This document shows, one piece after another, positions 25,810 to 37,800 of a DNA stretch of 64,000 nt. Below the pieces are notes generated by a model that searched no databases, was not told where the DNA came from, and saw nothing but the letters and a program-made list of their open reading frames with translations. The stretch's first letter is position 1, and every line of letters begins with the position of its first letter. Origin of the DNA: Gymnogyps californianus (taxonomy: Eukaryota > Chordata > Aves > Accipitriformes > Cathartidae); contig NC_059482.1 of the NCBI RefSeq assembly GCF_018139145.2, positions 23,707,332 through 23,771,331 on the forward strand, given 5' to 3'. The position numbers and the translations under genes were made by a program.

Positions 25810-28800
25810 GTACGGCCCGGCCAGGCCGCCCCCGTTCCCCCGGCCCGGGCGTGCTGGGGGGGCGAGGGAGGGGGGGGGGGCGCTGGGAAGAGTCGGGCGC
25901 TGGGGTGATGGGGTCGGGGGCGGGGGGGGGGGGAAGAGCCTTCGGCCCCTGCCTAGGAGACGGGGCTGCCGGCCCCCGCCCCCCCCCGCCTGTCTCTTCT
26001 CCCCCAGGTATGGGCTGCTTGGGGGAAGGATGCTTTCTGGGGTACGGGAGGTGATGCCTGGGGCGGTGCCAGGGCTGCAGCGGGGGAAGCCCAGGCTGGT
26101 GGTGCTGGGGGGGAAGGCAGCCTCCTGGCACGGAGGTCCGGCCAAGCAGACAGCCGGGGTAGGGGGGGGTGCCTGTGGGACTCCTGGAGCATCCCTGCAG
26201 TGCCTGCTCCTCTGCCAGCCTCCCCTGGGAGTCTTCCCGCTGCCCGGGTGCCCCGAGGATGGGGCCGGGGAGGAGGTTGCTCTTAGCAACAGCCACTGTG
26301 AGACAGCCTGCGCCCCTGCAGAGCCCCCCGCTGCCGCTGCCCCCCGAGCCCGGGATGCTCAGCCCCTGCATCGGTGGCACCGGATCCCCCGGCCTGGTGG
26401 GTCTCACGCTGTGGCCCGCCTGCTCCTGCACTCCCCAGTTGGACCACACCGTTAGGCTGGTTTGTGGGGGCTGCTGGGGTGCAGACCTGTGCCCCCCCCA
26501 TGGGGGCAGAGTAAGCTGTGGGTGTTCATCCTGCACTGGTGGGGCAGGAGGTGGCCCAGGCTGTGTCACACTGGGGTTTTCTTCCACCCCATCGCGGCTC
26601 CTCAGCGGTCCTGCTCGGGGGGCAATGCTCTGGGCACGCTTCCATGTCTCGGGCTGGGCTGCAGGTTCCCTTCCTCCCTCTCCCCGCCTCGCCGGAGGTC
26701 GCCTTGGCTCTGCCGCCTGGCAGGGGCCAGCCCTCGCTGCTCCGGATTTGCCTTCCCGTCTGTCGCGCGCACTACTCAGCCCAGAGAATCCGTGCCAACA
26801 TCCCGTGGGTGCCACGTCTGTGCCAGGGCACGACGCAGGTGGTCAACGGGGAGACTCCCGTGAGGCTGGTGCATCGTCCGAGGGACCCCTGCCGTCTGAC
26901 CAGATACGCTGCCCAGTGTTAAACCCTTCCCACAGCCTCGTCATGATGATGGTGATAATAATAATAATAATAATAATAATAATTAATAATAGTGTATTTC
27001 CTTGCCATGAGCTGGTTCTCCTCCAATAAGCCAACACTGGGCTGCAGATCCCTGGGGAAGGTAAGCCAACGTGGCTGTTTCCGTCCCTGTCTATATGTGC
27101 GGTGCCCGGGCCGCGGCGGGGCAGAGAACTAGTCCCCAACAGAGCACTAATGTTGTGCTGGGTTTGGGTCTGATTTGGGATTAGGGAGGAGGCGTGTCCC
27201 AGCTGTGCCCAGGAAATGGTGGCACCGCACTGGGAAGGCAGAGTGGGAGCAGAGATGGGTGCGCTTGGGGTGGCACCCTGGGGATGGGTGCTGTTGGGGA
27301 GCATTGGGGCGAGCTGGAGGGAAAAGGGCTCGTTGCTGGCTACGTTGCCCCAGAGTGCGATGGGAGCCAAGTTGTTTTGACTAGGAGACATGGAGCCGTG
27401 GCTTCCTCACCAGCCCTCCACAGTGATGGTGGCCCAGCTGGGCTGAGTGATGCTGCCCACAGTCCCGCTGCTGCGCTGGCAGGAGCAGGGATGAGGGTAC
27501 CTGTGGGGTGGCGTGGGAGGCAGAGCACCCACAGGAAGATGGCAGCATGGCTGTGATCCTGCTCGCAGGCTGTTGCACCCATGGGACTCCCCGATGTACC
27601 AATCCCTCCTCTGTTCCCACGCTCAGCACCACTTTAGGTGACCGTCCATCCCGCACTGAGGATGCCGGTTGGCACAGGGCTCTGCCACATCCCTCATGAG
27701 CCAGCTTTCCCCCCGCCACACGAGCAAGGTCACGGGGCCTTTCCTCATTGCTCGGCCACCCTCCCTCCCATATTAGCTGGAGGCTTTAATTAATAAAGCC
27801 ATTCACCATATGCTAAGTGCTGTTCCCAGCCGCCCTGGGGCTGCGGCCACACGGTGGATTGGTGCGGTCAGCGTGGGACGCTCCTGCTGTCTTCCAGCTA
27901 CCGGTGAGGCTGATTTTCCTCCTATTTTTTAACCCTGGGATCATGCCCCAGGGGATCGCGGGCTTGCTCGGTCGGTGGCTCTTCAGGCTCCATCGTCTCG
28001 GCTGTGCTGGTGGGCTGCAGGCGAGGGCTGTCCCCTTGCGCAAAGCCATTTCCCCAGCAGCAGCCCAGCCTGGAGCAGCACGCCCCAGACGCGTGCCTCT
28101 CCATGGGGCTGTCGTCACCTCTCCTGACTGGGGTTTTGCGCGGCCCCCGGCCTGGCGGGACCCTCCGTGCAGGGGGTGACATGGAGACCCCAGCGCGACC
28201 TCCGTGCAGGGGTGACATGGAGACCCTCGGCGCGACCCTCCGTGCAGGGGGTGACATGGAGACCCCGGCGCGACCCTCCGTGCAGGGGTGACATGGAGAC
28301 CCCCGGCGCTGGGTGCCCTGGGACTCCCGGGAGGCTTCGCGGTGGTGTTTCTCCCCCCAAACAGTTCTGGTTTGTTGGATGGCTCCCAAGGAGCAAAGCG
28401 AAGTGCGGTGTCTGCAGAAAGCAGCCAGGTGGCACAGCCCGCTTGGTTTTTGAATGGAAAACCCTGTCAGATGAGCAAAAGCTGGCTTTAGAGGGGAGTT
28501 TATGACCAGCTCCCGTATTCCTGGTGGCCTTGCAATGTTCGTGGCGTTGCTTGGCCTTTCCACATGGCCAACCCAGGCTGACCCAGGTTTGAAGGTGGAC
28601 AAAGTGTGGAGCAGGCTTGGCTGAGGCTTGTGGATGGACTGGGGTCCGTGTCTGCTGCAGTGCTAGTGTGGCCCCGTATCATCCCCGGTATCGCTGGGGA
28701 GATTGCAAAGGGTGGGTAGCCAGTGGAGGGGGTGTGGGACTGGTGCTGGCCCGTTCGGAGCAGCAACTCGTCCGAAGGCTTGGTCTTGGGGAAGGGGTGG

Positions 28801-31800
28801 AAACGGAGCCTGCGAAGGCAAACGCCTGAGGTCGAGATCCTGCCTGAGCACAGATAATCCCCTTGCAGTGGGACCTGGCAGTTGCCCGCCCCTATACACA
28901 GGGGAGCCTGGATTGTCCCCTGTGTCCCCCATGTCTGTCACCTTCCGTGAGCAGCCAGCTGCTGGGGGTGCAGGCATCCCCTTGCTCCCCTCCACTTTCT
29001 AAGCTGGGCTTGTGCCTGGAGGTGTTTTTGGAGATGCCGGCATTAGGGGGTATGAAGTCCTGGTGCCCTGGTCAGCAGCATCCAGTCTCACGCCTCTGCT
29101 GAGTGGCAGCTCCACGGTGAAGTCTGTCCTTGCAAGCCCTGGGGCTGAGCTGCCGGCTGACCAGCACGTGCTTTGCAGGCAAGAAGAGTTTGGGAGTAAA
29201 GGCTTCACATTTGGTTTTCTCCCATCATTGCAATACAAACTTCAGGCTGTCTCTCTGCTCCCCAGCTGCTCGGAGCATCCCTCTGCCTCCCAGCATGGCT
29301 GAGGAACATCACCCCTCGTTCTGGCTGTGCAGGGAGATTCCCTCCGTCCCACCTGTATCTGTCTGCAGCCTAAAACCAGCCAAAACGTTGGATTTTCTTT
29401 CTCCAACCGATGCTGGAAGCGGGGGTGGGAACTGGGATGTTCTTGCCCTGGATTGAGTGCTTACAGGGGCGACCAGCATGGACAGACCAGGTTGGTCTCC
29501 CAGTTTGCCTAAGACCATGCCCTGGAGACAGGTCTGTCCTTAACTGGGAGAACTGGACCTGGGTGGGAGCTGGGAGCCGAGCTCCTCCAGGCACTGCCTG
29601 CCCTGTGCCTGCTTCCAGCTCTCAGCGGAGGGGCTCGCTGCGGCCCCCAGACAAACCGAAGCACCAAGTACCCATGGTAGATGGGTGGAGTGAAGCTGAT
29701 CTGGGTCCCGTCCCCATGGGGAGGGAGACCCGGGAGGCTCCGCGGGGCTGGGGCGAAGGGGACCAAGGCAGGTCCTCATGGACGCTGACATCTCCCTCGC
29801 CCTGGGCAGGGCTGCTGCTGCAGGAGATGACCATGGCGGGGCTGCATGAGCTGCGCTTCACCGAGGAGAAGCCGCTGCTGCGGAGCCAGGACGCTGAGCT
29901 GGTGAGTCCGGTGACCACACTGGCTCCGGCTCCCGCATGCGGGGTGCCAGGATGTGGACGCGGGTGCTGAAGTGGGAGCTTGGGGCGGGGGTGTGTGCTG
30001 GTATTCGGTACACATGTGTGCACAGGTGTGTTGCTATTCAGTGCCGGTGTGTGTGCAGACATGTGCTGGTATTGGGTGCACGTGTGTGCACACGTGTGTT
30101 GGTATTCAGTGCATGTGTGCGTGCAGTTGTGAGCTGGTATCGATGCACATGCATGGGTGAGCCACGGGTTCTGGTTTGATGCGATGATGTATGTGTGTGA
30201 AGATGTTGCACATACATGCCTATACAGACTTGTGTTTGTGCACACGTGCACATAGTGCATGCACGTGTGTGTGGGTATTGTAGATGTGCATGTGTGTGTG
30301 CACACGTGTGGGCATCATGTCCCCCTGCAGGCAGCACTGCCCTGGGGAGTGGGTGCTTGTGGTGTCAGGGGGCTTCGTGACTTGGGTGGGAGGAGGGCGC
30401 CGTGGGAGTGAGGGGCAGCGGGGGGACATCTCTGTCCCTAAGGGCTCCTTCTCTCCTCAGGAGAACTCGGATGTCTTCCTCTCCACTGTGGACACGGACT
30501 GGAAGGTAGGACCAGCCACGGGGGGTGCCCCCGACCCCTGGGTCCCGCATGGGACAGCAGCCTGCGGCTGGGGAAGGCTGCGGGGCGCTGAGCGCAGCCA
30601 GGGGTGTTGCTGTCCCCCCTTTCCACGGGGACACAGTGCCTGGTCGGTGTCTGTGCACAGGGCTGCACGTCCATCGTGGTCCTCAGCAGGAGGGGGTGGG
30701 GGGTCACTGCCAGGCATGCTCTGTGCTGGCGCTTGGATGTGGCTGGCGGGCACTTGGCAACAGGCCTGGGACAAAACCTCTTTAAAACAGGCAATTTCTT
30801 CTCAGGAGGGCCGAGCTGCTTTTCCAGCTCCTCTACCATTGCCATGGCAATGGTTTCCCGGGCAATGCCAGCTCCCTGCTTACATAAGGATGTTTGAAAG
30901 CTTCTTTCTTTTTTGGAGGGCTGGGGCATTGCCCCCCATACCACCCACCTCTCTCGGAGCGCAGGGCCCCTCTGCTCCCCTGGCTGGCCCCTGCCTGCCT
31001 TGTACCTCCATTTCGCCTCTCCGGAGGAGCCCCACAACATGGCCTCGGGGCTCGCGGCGGCTCAGCTTGTGCCTGGCTCCCATGTTGGCCTTCATCACTC
31101 TCACACCTCTGCCCAAGCTCATCCCGCACCAGGCTCCCCCTGCAGAGACCGGGGTGCCAGTAGATGGGGAGGGAGGGTAGTGGGGCTGCTGGACCCCAGC
31201 TCGCTGCCTGTCCCTCTCCTAAAGCATCCCCCCTCCCAAGGGACAGCAGTGACTGACTTCAGGTTGTATGTTGCTGCTTTGCCAGCGGCTAGGACCACCG
31301 GGAGGGTGGGTGGCTCTGGGCTGCTCCTTGCTCTACTTGCCCAGGATCCCTGTTGACCACTGGAGGGGAAACCAAACCTCCTGGTGTCACTGAAGTGAGA
31401 GCGAGGACGGAGAGGGAGGCAAGGAGAGAGAGGGAGGCGGCAGTGCCAGGCTGTCTGGAGCTGCCGGTAGCACCATGGGTGCCAGTATGGCTCTTGCTCA
31501 GGGCTTGGTTGGCATGCAGGGGATGTTAAAGAGCAATGACTCTCCTAGAACAATCTTTGCATCCCAGTATTTCAGGGATTGGCCCACGGTGATGCTGAAC
31601 CATGTCCCCGGTGGTGCCCAGGTGGAGAGGGTCTGGATAGCAAATGCCACAGCGATGTGCCTGCATGCCCTCGGTACCTAAAAAAATGAACTGGGCAGGG
31701 ATCAAGGCAGCTTTTCCCAAGCCAGCCAGGCCCTGCACCCTCTTGGTTCCCCTCCAAGAGCCTCAGGGTGGGGATGGGATAAGCTTCCCAGGCTGTGCTG

Positions 31801-34800
31801 GGGCAACCCCTCCTTTCCCCCACCCTGGCACTTCGCAGGTTGGTTCCCTGCAAAGGCTGGGGGCTGCCTGCCCTTCCTCGGGGAGATCTTACCCCATTTT
31901 CTAGGCTCACTTCCTTGGGGTAATTCAATCCAGCCCCCAGCTTAACTCTTCACTGTCCCTCTGCTCTTCCCCAGAGCCAGTCACTCCTCCCTTGCCGAGA
32001 TGCTCTGGCCTGGCTGGGGCAGTGGGGGGGGAGCGGGGATCCCCCACTGCCGCTGCCAGCCGAAGTAAAGCCCTTGGGGCTGCTGGCATAAGCCAAGGTG
32101 CAGGAGTGCAGGGAGGCAGGTGCCTCTGCCCTGGGACCTGCGAGCCCTGGCCCTGCTGAAGGTCTGGGCCACCCGCCGGGCAGATGGGCTAGTAGGCAAC
32201 GGGGTGGAGATGCCATTTGATGCCATTCAAGCGGAGTCAGCCTTGCTCAGCCCTCCCATCTCCCTGCTGCCCTTTTGTATTCGTGCCTTACTTCACCTTG
32301 GCTTTTCCACCCCTTTTCCCCTCTATTTTGCCACCTTCTGTCTTTTTTCACCTGCTCACGCCCCTCTGCATCTCTTGCTTTTTCCTGGAGGCTGTGGCTG
32401 CTCCTGCTCTTTGGCTCCACAGGCAGCAGGGCTGAGGAAAGCAAAAATGGCACCCGGACCCGCGAACGGCTTTGTACCTGTGCCAGGAACCACCTGGGAG
32501 CTGGGCTTCCCCCTCACACGCAGTCCTTCGTTAGCAGAGGTGCATCTCGCTAGGCTTGGGTCTGAGCTCCCTCCAGGACAAAGCAGTGCAGAGGAAACTC
32601 TTTGGTGGAGGCAAAGTGGATGCCGTCCCTCTGCCTGTCTGTCTGTCTGTCTGTCCTTTCTCCCACGTCCAGACCCCCTGGCTGCCCAGCCCTGACTTGT
32701 TTGCAGGATGCTGCTTTCAGTGGCTCCCCACCAACTCTGGTGGTGATCATTTGTCCAGGTCAGGGAAAGGGTTCTCCCCAGGGAAAAGTGGCTCAGCCCT
32801 GTTATTAGACATCAGAGACTCCACAGGAACAAGCCTGCTGGGTGAAGCCAAGGACAGAGGGCTTTGCCATGCGGGGAAGCCCGAGCATGTGCTGGTGATG
32901 GCAGCTGGACCCCCTCTGCCCATGGCTGCGGTGCGTGCCAGGGCATGGTGGAAGCAAGCTGTGGCGAGCTGCCGGGGTGGGGATGATGCAGAGGTGATGG
33001 CAGGCTCCAGCTGGCATGGAGCATCCCTGTGGTGGGCAGGGAGGCTGGAGGATCCCCGCTGGATGCTGCCCTAGTCTGGCACCTGCACTTGGCTCTCCAG
33101 CCCCTTTGGGCAGGCGCTGGAGGGACCGTGGGACTCCTTCTCCATCCATGATTGCCCAGCTTCATGCTGGAGCGGCTCGGGTGCCGGTTGTGCCAAGCCA
33201 GGCAGTGGTGCTGGGCTGGGCAGGGGCAGGCAGGGTGCAGGGGGATGGCACCCAGAGCCTGCTGGGGGGCTTTGGGGCCACGGCGGCATGAGGTCATCCA
33301 TGGGTGTGAGCTGCAGGCAGACGGACTCGCCCTCTCGCAAAGCCTCGTTGGAATCCGGGCAGAAACCATCTGCCTGCACACGTGTGCATATGGAAATACA
33401 CACGTGTGTGCATATGCACACAGCATGCATCGGCCCAGCGATAGGATGTGACCCCTCAGTGCTGCTGGGTTGTCTTTCGTCCTGCCTTATTGACATACCA
33501 CCAGTGATGTCCAGGTTGGGGCTAAATCCTGCACATCCCCTGCATGCCAGCATCCTGCAGGAGGCAGGATGACCGTGCTGCTGGGTGAGGTAACAGGTAT
33601 CTGGGCAGCGTTCATGTGTCTACACGCATGTGCCCCTCCACGCACATGTGCACAAGGTTCTGCGTGTGTGCAGGTTGTTGTGCATCCATGGGCATGAGTG
33701 ATGGCCATGGCATACACGCTAAGCACACGGGAGAAGGATGCAGCAGGTGTGCTCCTTATATGCACGTGACCGTGCACATACATGCACAGGAACGTGTACC
33801 AACGCAGACACACAGGGGCCAGCCCCATGGGGGTATGCGCAAGGATTTTGTGGGGCGCATGTGCTTCAGTGTGGGTCATTGTTTTTATTTTTCCAAAGTT
33901 GACATGCACAGACATGTGGGGGGGCATGGTTTTGCCTGGCCTCTGTGTGTTTGTGTTGGTTGGTATGTGTTCCTGTGCATGTATGTGCATGGTCACGTGC
34001 ATATGCGGAGCATGCCTGCTGTGTCCTTCTCCTGTGTGTTTAGCGTGTACCCAAGCCATTTGCAGGTGTGTGCATGCTTCCTGGTGCGTGTGTGTTGCTG
34101 CAGGGCCTTGGTTTGGGCGGCTGCAGGCTCGAGCATGATTCTGCATGTTTGTGTGGGGCCAGGGCCACATGTGTGTGCGTGACGGGTGCGGGTGAGCATT
34201 GCTGGGCTCTGCCATGACGATGCTGTGTGTGTTGCAAGGCGTGTGAGTGCAGCCCTGTCCAGGCACCCCTGCCTGTCTCGGTCTGCTGAAGGAGGGAAGA
34301 TGAAGCAGGTACCGCACGGTGCCAGGCGTTTTTTCTTCATAAACAAGGGTATTTGGGGCCAATTGGAGCATGAATAATTCCCGCGGCAGCCAATGGCTGA
34401 GTGCTGGCTCCATCGCAGTGCTCGCCTGCAATGGAGGCCAAACCTGCTGGGGCTGCGCGTCGCGTCAAGGGGGAAGGGAGAGGGAGGGCTTAGCGCAGGG
34501 CTGGGGCTCCGCTATAAATCGAGGCGAGGGGCTGAGCCAGCGCAGAGCTCTGCTTCGCCCCAGCCCGCTGCACCACTGTGCCCCACGCCGGGACCCCGTG
34601 CTCGGCCCACCCTGCCCGCGCATCCTCGTCCACCCGGTTCCTCACCATGCCTGAGTGCTGGGATGGGGTAGGTACCACCGTTCCCGTGCTCGTTGCCCTC
34701 CCTTCCAGGGAGTTTTGCCCCAGTACCTCCCCTGCTCTCCCAGGCTGGACCTTTGCACCCGGCAGGGCTTGGCGTGGGCCAGGCAGGCATTGGTGAGGGA

Positions 34801-37800
34801 GGGACCTGCTGCTGGGGAGCCCTTCCTTCCCCCAGCCCCACTGCCGCATCCCTGATGTGCCGCAGGTTTCAGGGACGCATTGTCCTTGAGCATGTCCTCC
34901 CCGAGCCCAGCAGAGATGCTGCGCCGAGGCCGAGGGTGAGCGAGTGTAGCTGCAGCGGCTGCAGGCTGCACTGGGGCTGACTGTGGATGGGGGCGGGGGG
35001 GCACACTGCCCCTTCCCCACCCCCAGAGTTGTAGAGGGAGAGGGTCACTTGCTGTTTTGAAGCAATCCCTCGGATGCTTTCCGGCCTCTGCGGTGATGGC
35101 AACATCTGATGGCAACAGGCTGGTGTGGAGGGGGGCGAGCAAGGTGGGAGCACTGCAGCAGTGAGTGGGTAACCTGGACAGGGCTGGGGTCTCTCAGGCA
35201 CCTATGGGTGCTGCGACCCCCGCACCCCTCCTCGCTGGGGCCACGGGTTGTCAGTGACCCCCCCCTCCCCACTGCTTGCATCCCCTGCATCCCTAGCCTC
35301 TCCCCCCAGCGAGCATCCCTGCGGCAAAGGGCAGGGCTGTGGTACCCAGCGATGCTGCAGAGGCTGCACCACGGGCAGGGATGTGCCTGGCTTGGCGGGG
35401 CGGGGGAGGGTAGCAGTGCTGGGGAAGGAGCCGCCACGTTGGGCATGTGATTTTGGGGTGGGATTGCACGCTGAGCTGTCGGGGCTGTGATGGGGACCGT
35501 GGGCATGATGATGGCAACGAGGCAGCTCTGTGCCCAGGATCAGACCACATGGATGCCTCCTGCTCTGTGACCTTGGGCCAGGCCCTTCCTCTGCCTCAGT
35601 TTCCCCATCTGTTGTTGCGGGGGGATGTCCCCTGCTCACTGCCTGGGAGCGGAGGGACAGCTGTGGATGAGGGCTGGGGACAGGGTGCCCTTGGGGAGCC
35701 GAGCGTCGTCTCCATAGAGCCCTTGAGCTGCCCTCGGGTGCTGCGTCCCCCCGGGGACAGCGGATCTCGGTGAGGGGAGGCACTGCAGTGAGGAGACCCT
35801 GTCCTCAGGCGGTTCCTCCCACCTGAGGCCCGTGTCCTTCAGAGTCCTTGGTGGCATGTAACCCGCGGGACCGTCCACGTACCTGCTCCCCTCCCACCAG
35901 TCCATCCATGGGGCTGCCAGTATCTGCAGCAAGGACGGTGCCGGTTGGGCACCCTGCCAGCTTCCCCTGCCTGGCCCTGCTCAGCGCGTGATGCTCCTGC
36001 ATCTGCCAGATCCCAGCTTCGAGGTCACTGCCAGTGGGCTGGCTGGCAGGCATGGGCATCTGGAGCGGACTCCTGGTCCCTTGTCCCCAGGCGATGCCTT
36101 GGACAGCACCTGGGCTTGCAGCCTCAGTTTCCCTTGCTGGCTGGGGACAATGGCCATGAAGGCAAGGCTGGAGCCCTCCCAGCCAGGGAAACTGAGGCAC
36201 GGGGTAGTCCTGGTCTCTGTATGGGGGCACAGCCATTTCAGACCAAGGGATTTTAAAGTTACTTTAGCTGTCATTTTGGGATCAGGCTGCGGCGTTTCCC
36301 GGGGTGGTGTCTGGGGTCTGACCTCCGCCTGTTTGTCCCAGGCACAGCGAATCCAGGCCAACTGGGCCATGCTGTGATCCCCCACCCTGTTGCCAAAAAT
36401 CCCTCAGTCTCAGGCTCTCGAAGATCTCCTGTCCCATTCTGTGGTTCACCTGTCCCGTCCCACGATCCTCCTCTCCCAAGCCCTCTTGGATCATCCCATC
36501 CCATCCCATCCCAAACCTCTATCCCTTGATCCCATTCTGTGATCCCATCCCATGATCCCATCCCATGATACACCTGTCCAATCCTAAATCCTATTATCCT
36601 ATCCCAAGTCCTCCCTTCCCTTCCCTTCCCTTCCTTCCCTTCCCTTCCCTTCCCTTCCCTTCCCTTCCCTTCCCTTCGGGAGTCGGTGGAGGCTGGGAGC
36701 ATTTGTATGTGATTTGTCCTGTCTTCTGCCACCACCGGGATGCCCAGAGCTGGGGGTTTTCCCAGGATGGCTGCTCCTCTTTCCCTCGTGCTCCCATGGG
36801 ACCCAGCTGCCCGGGGAAGCAGCAGTGAGGGGTGGGATGGTGGGGCAGGAGAGGATGTCTTGGGGCAGGCAGGCGTCACCCCATCTCTCCTCTTCCCCCA
36901 GGAACATGACATTGAGACCCCCTATGGGCTGCTGCACGTGGTCATCCGGGGCTCGCCCAAGGGGAATCGCCCGGCCATCCTGACGTACCATGATGTGGGC
37001 CTCAACCGTGAGTGCTGGTCCCTGGGCCATGGGGTGCAGGGGCAGGCGGGAGCGAGCCTCGGGTTGCACGGGGTGCCAGGACGTCGGCCAAAGCCCCTGG
37101 CTCCTCCCAGGCTGCACTGGGTCTCCCCAGGCATCTGAAAGCACCAGGAGGGTTTGGATGCTCAGCCAAACCCAAAGCCCAGGCCAGGCACAGCCAGGAG
37201 TGCTTGGCCACCCTGGTGCTGGCTGTCCGCCCGCCCACGCCAGGCAGGGACGGGACGTGGCAAGTGCCGGCTCAGTCCCCGCCGCCACCGCCGGCCCGTT
37301 GGTATGCAGAGCACGGACCCGGCTGGCGGCAGGGCGTAGCAGGGGCTGAAGGAGACATGGAATAGCAGGGAAGGAGGGACCCCGACGGGCAGGGAAGGAG
37401 GGACCCTGAGCCGCGGCTCTGGATGTGGAGATGCTGTGCTCTCTGTTAGCCTGCAGCCTTGGACCTGCAGCCCAGACCCCTGCCCCAGGCTGTGCCCCCC
37501 GGCTGAGCTGGGATGCCCGGTGCCCCGTGAGCAGGGAGAAGCATCTCCCCCTCCACTGGCAGCTGAGGCTGAGTCACCAGCACGCTACGTGAGCTGCCTC
37601 ACCATCACAGCAGCACTCTCGTGTCCAGGGATGCATCATGTTGGTTGTGATGGACCTAATAACCTACCTCACCCCCATATTTTGGGAGGGACATCCTGGC
37701 ACCAATGCCATGGGGCAGGACCCCTCCAAGCCCTAGCGATAGCTATATCCCGCTGCAACAGTGGTGGCCTGTCCACAGCAGCGCTGGGGCTGTTTCTTTG

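Larger units (their letters stand above)
25480..26000 (+). promoter_or_regulatory. NDRG4: CpG-rich promoter of the NDRG4 long isoform (promoter A)
   Basis: A dense CpG region around the first coding exon, with many GGCGG/CCGCCC-type Sp1-like boxes and no TATA box near the expected start, as in housekeeping and neuronal CpG-island promoters. G-runs at about 25855-25880 and 25918-25933 could form G-quadruplexes on the + strand. The transcription start cannot be placed from sequence alone. Confidence 0.7.

Noticed and set aside
24676..26815. Three overlapping long - strand frames (537, 314 and 645 codons)
   Set aside because: All run through the stop-free minisatellite and the CpG island, give Gly/Trp/Arg-Ala repeats in each frame, and lie antisense to NDRG4 exon 1A. 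They are composition artefacts.
29960..30315. CRISPR-like or ordered array in the CA/TG tracts
   Set aside because: No regular repeat-spacer spacing, and the genome is vertebrate; simple alternating sequence.
33487..34431. 314-codon - strand frame with His/Thr-rich sequence, resembling the + strand frame at 33616-34182
   Set aside because: The resemblance of the two translations comes from the inverted repeat and the CA/TG composition, not from a protein.
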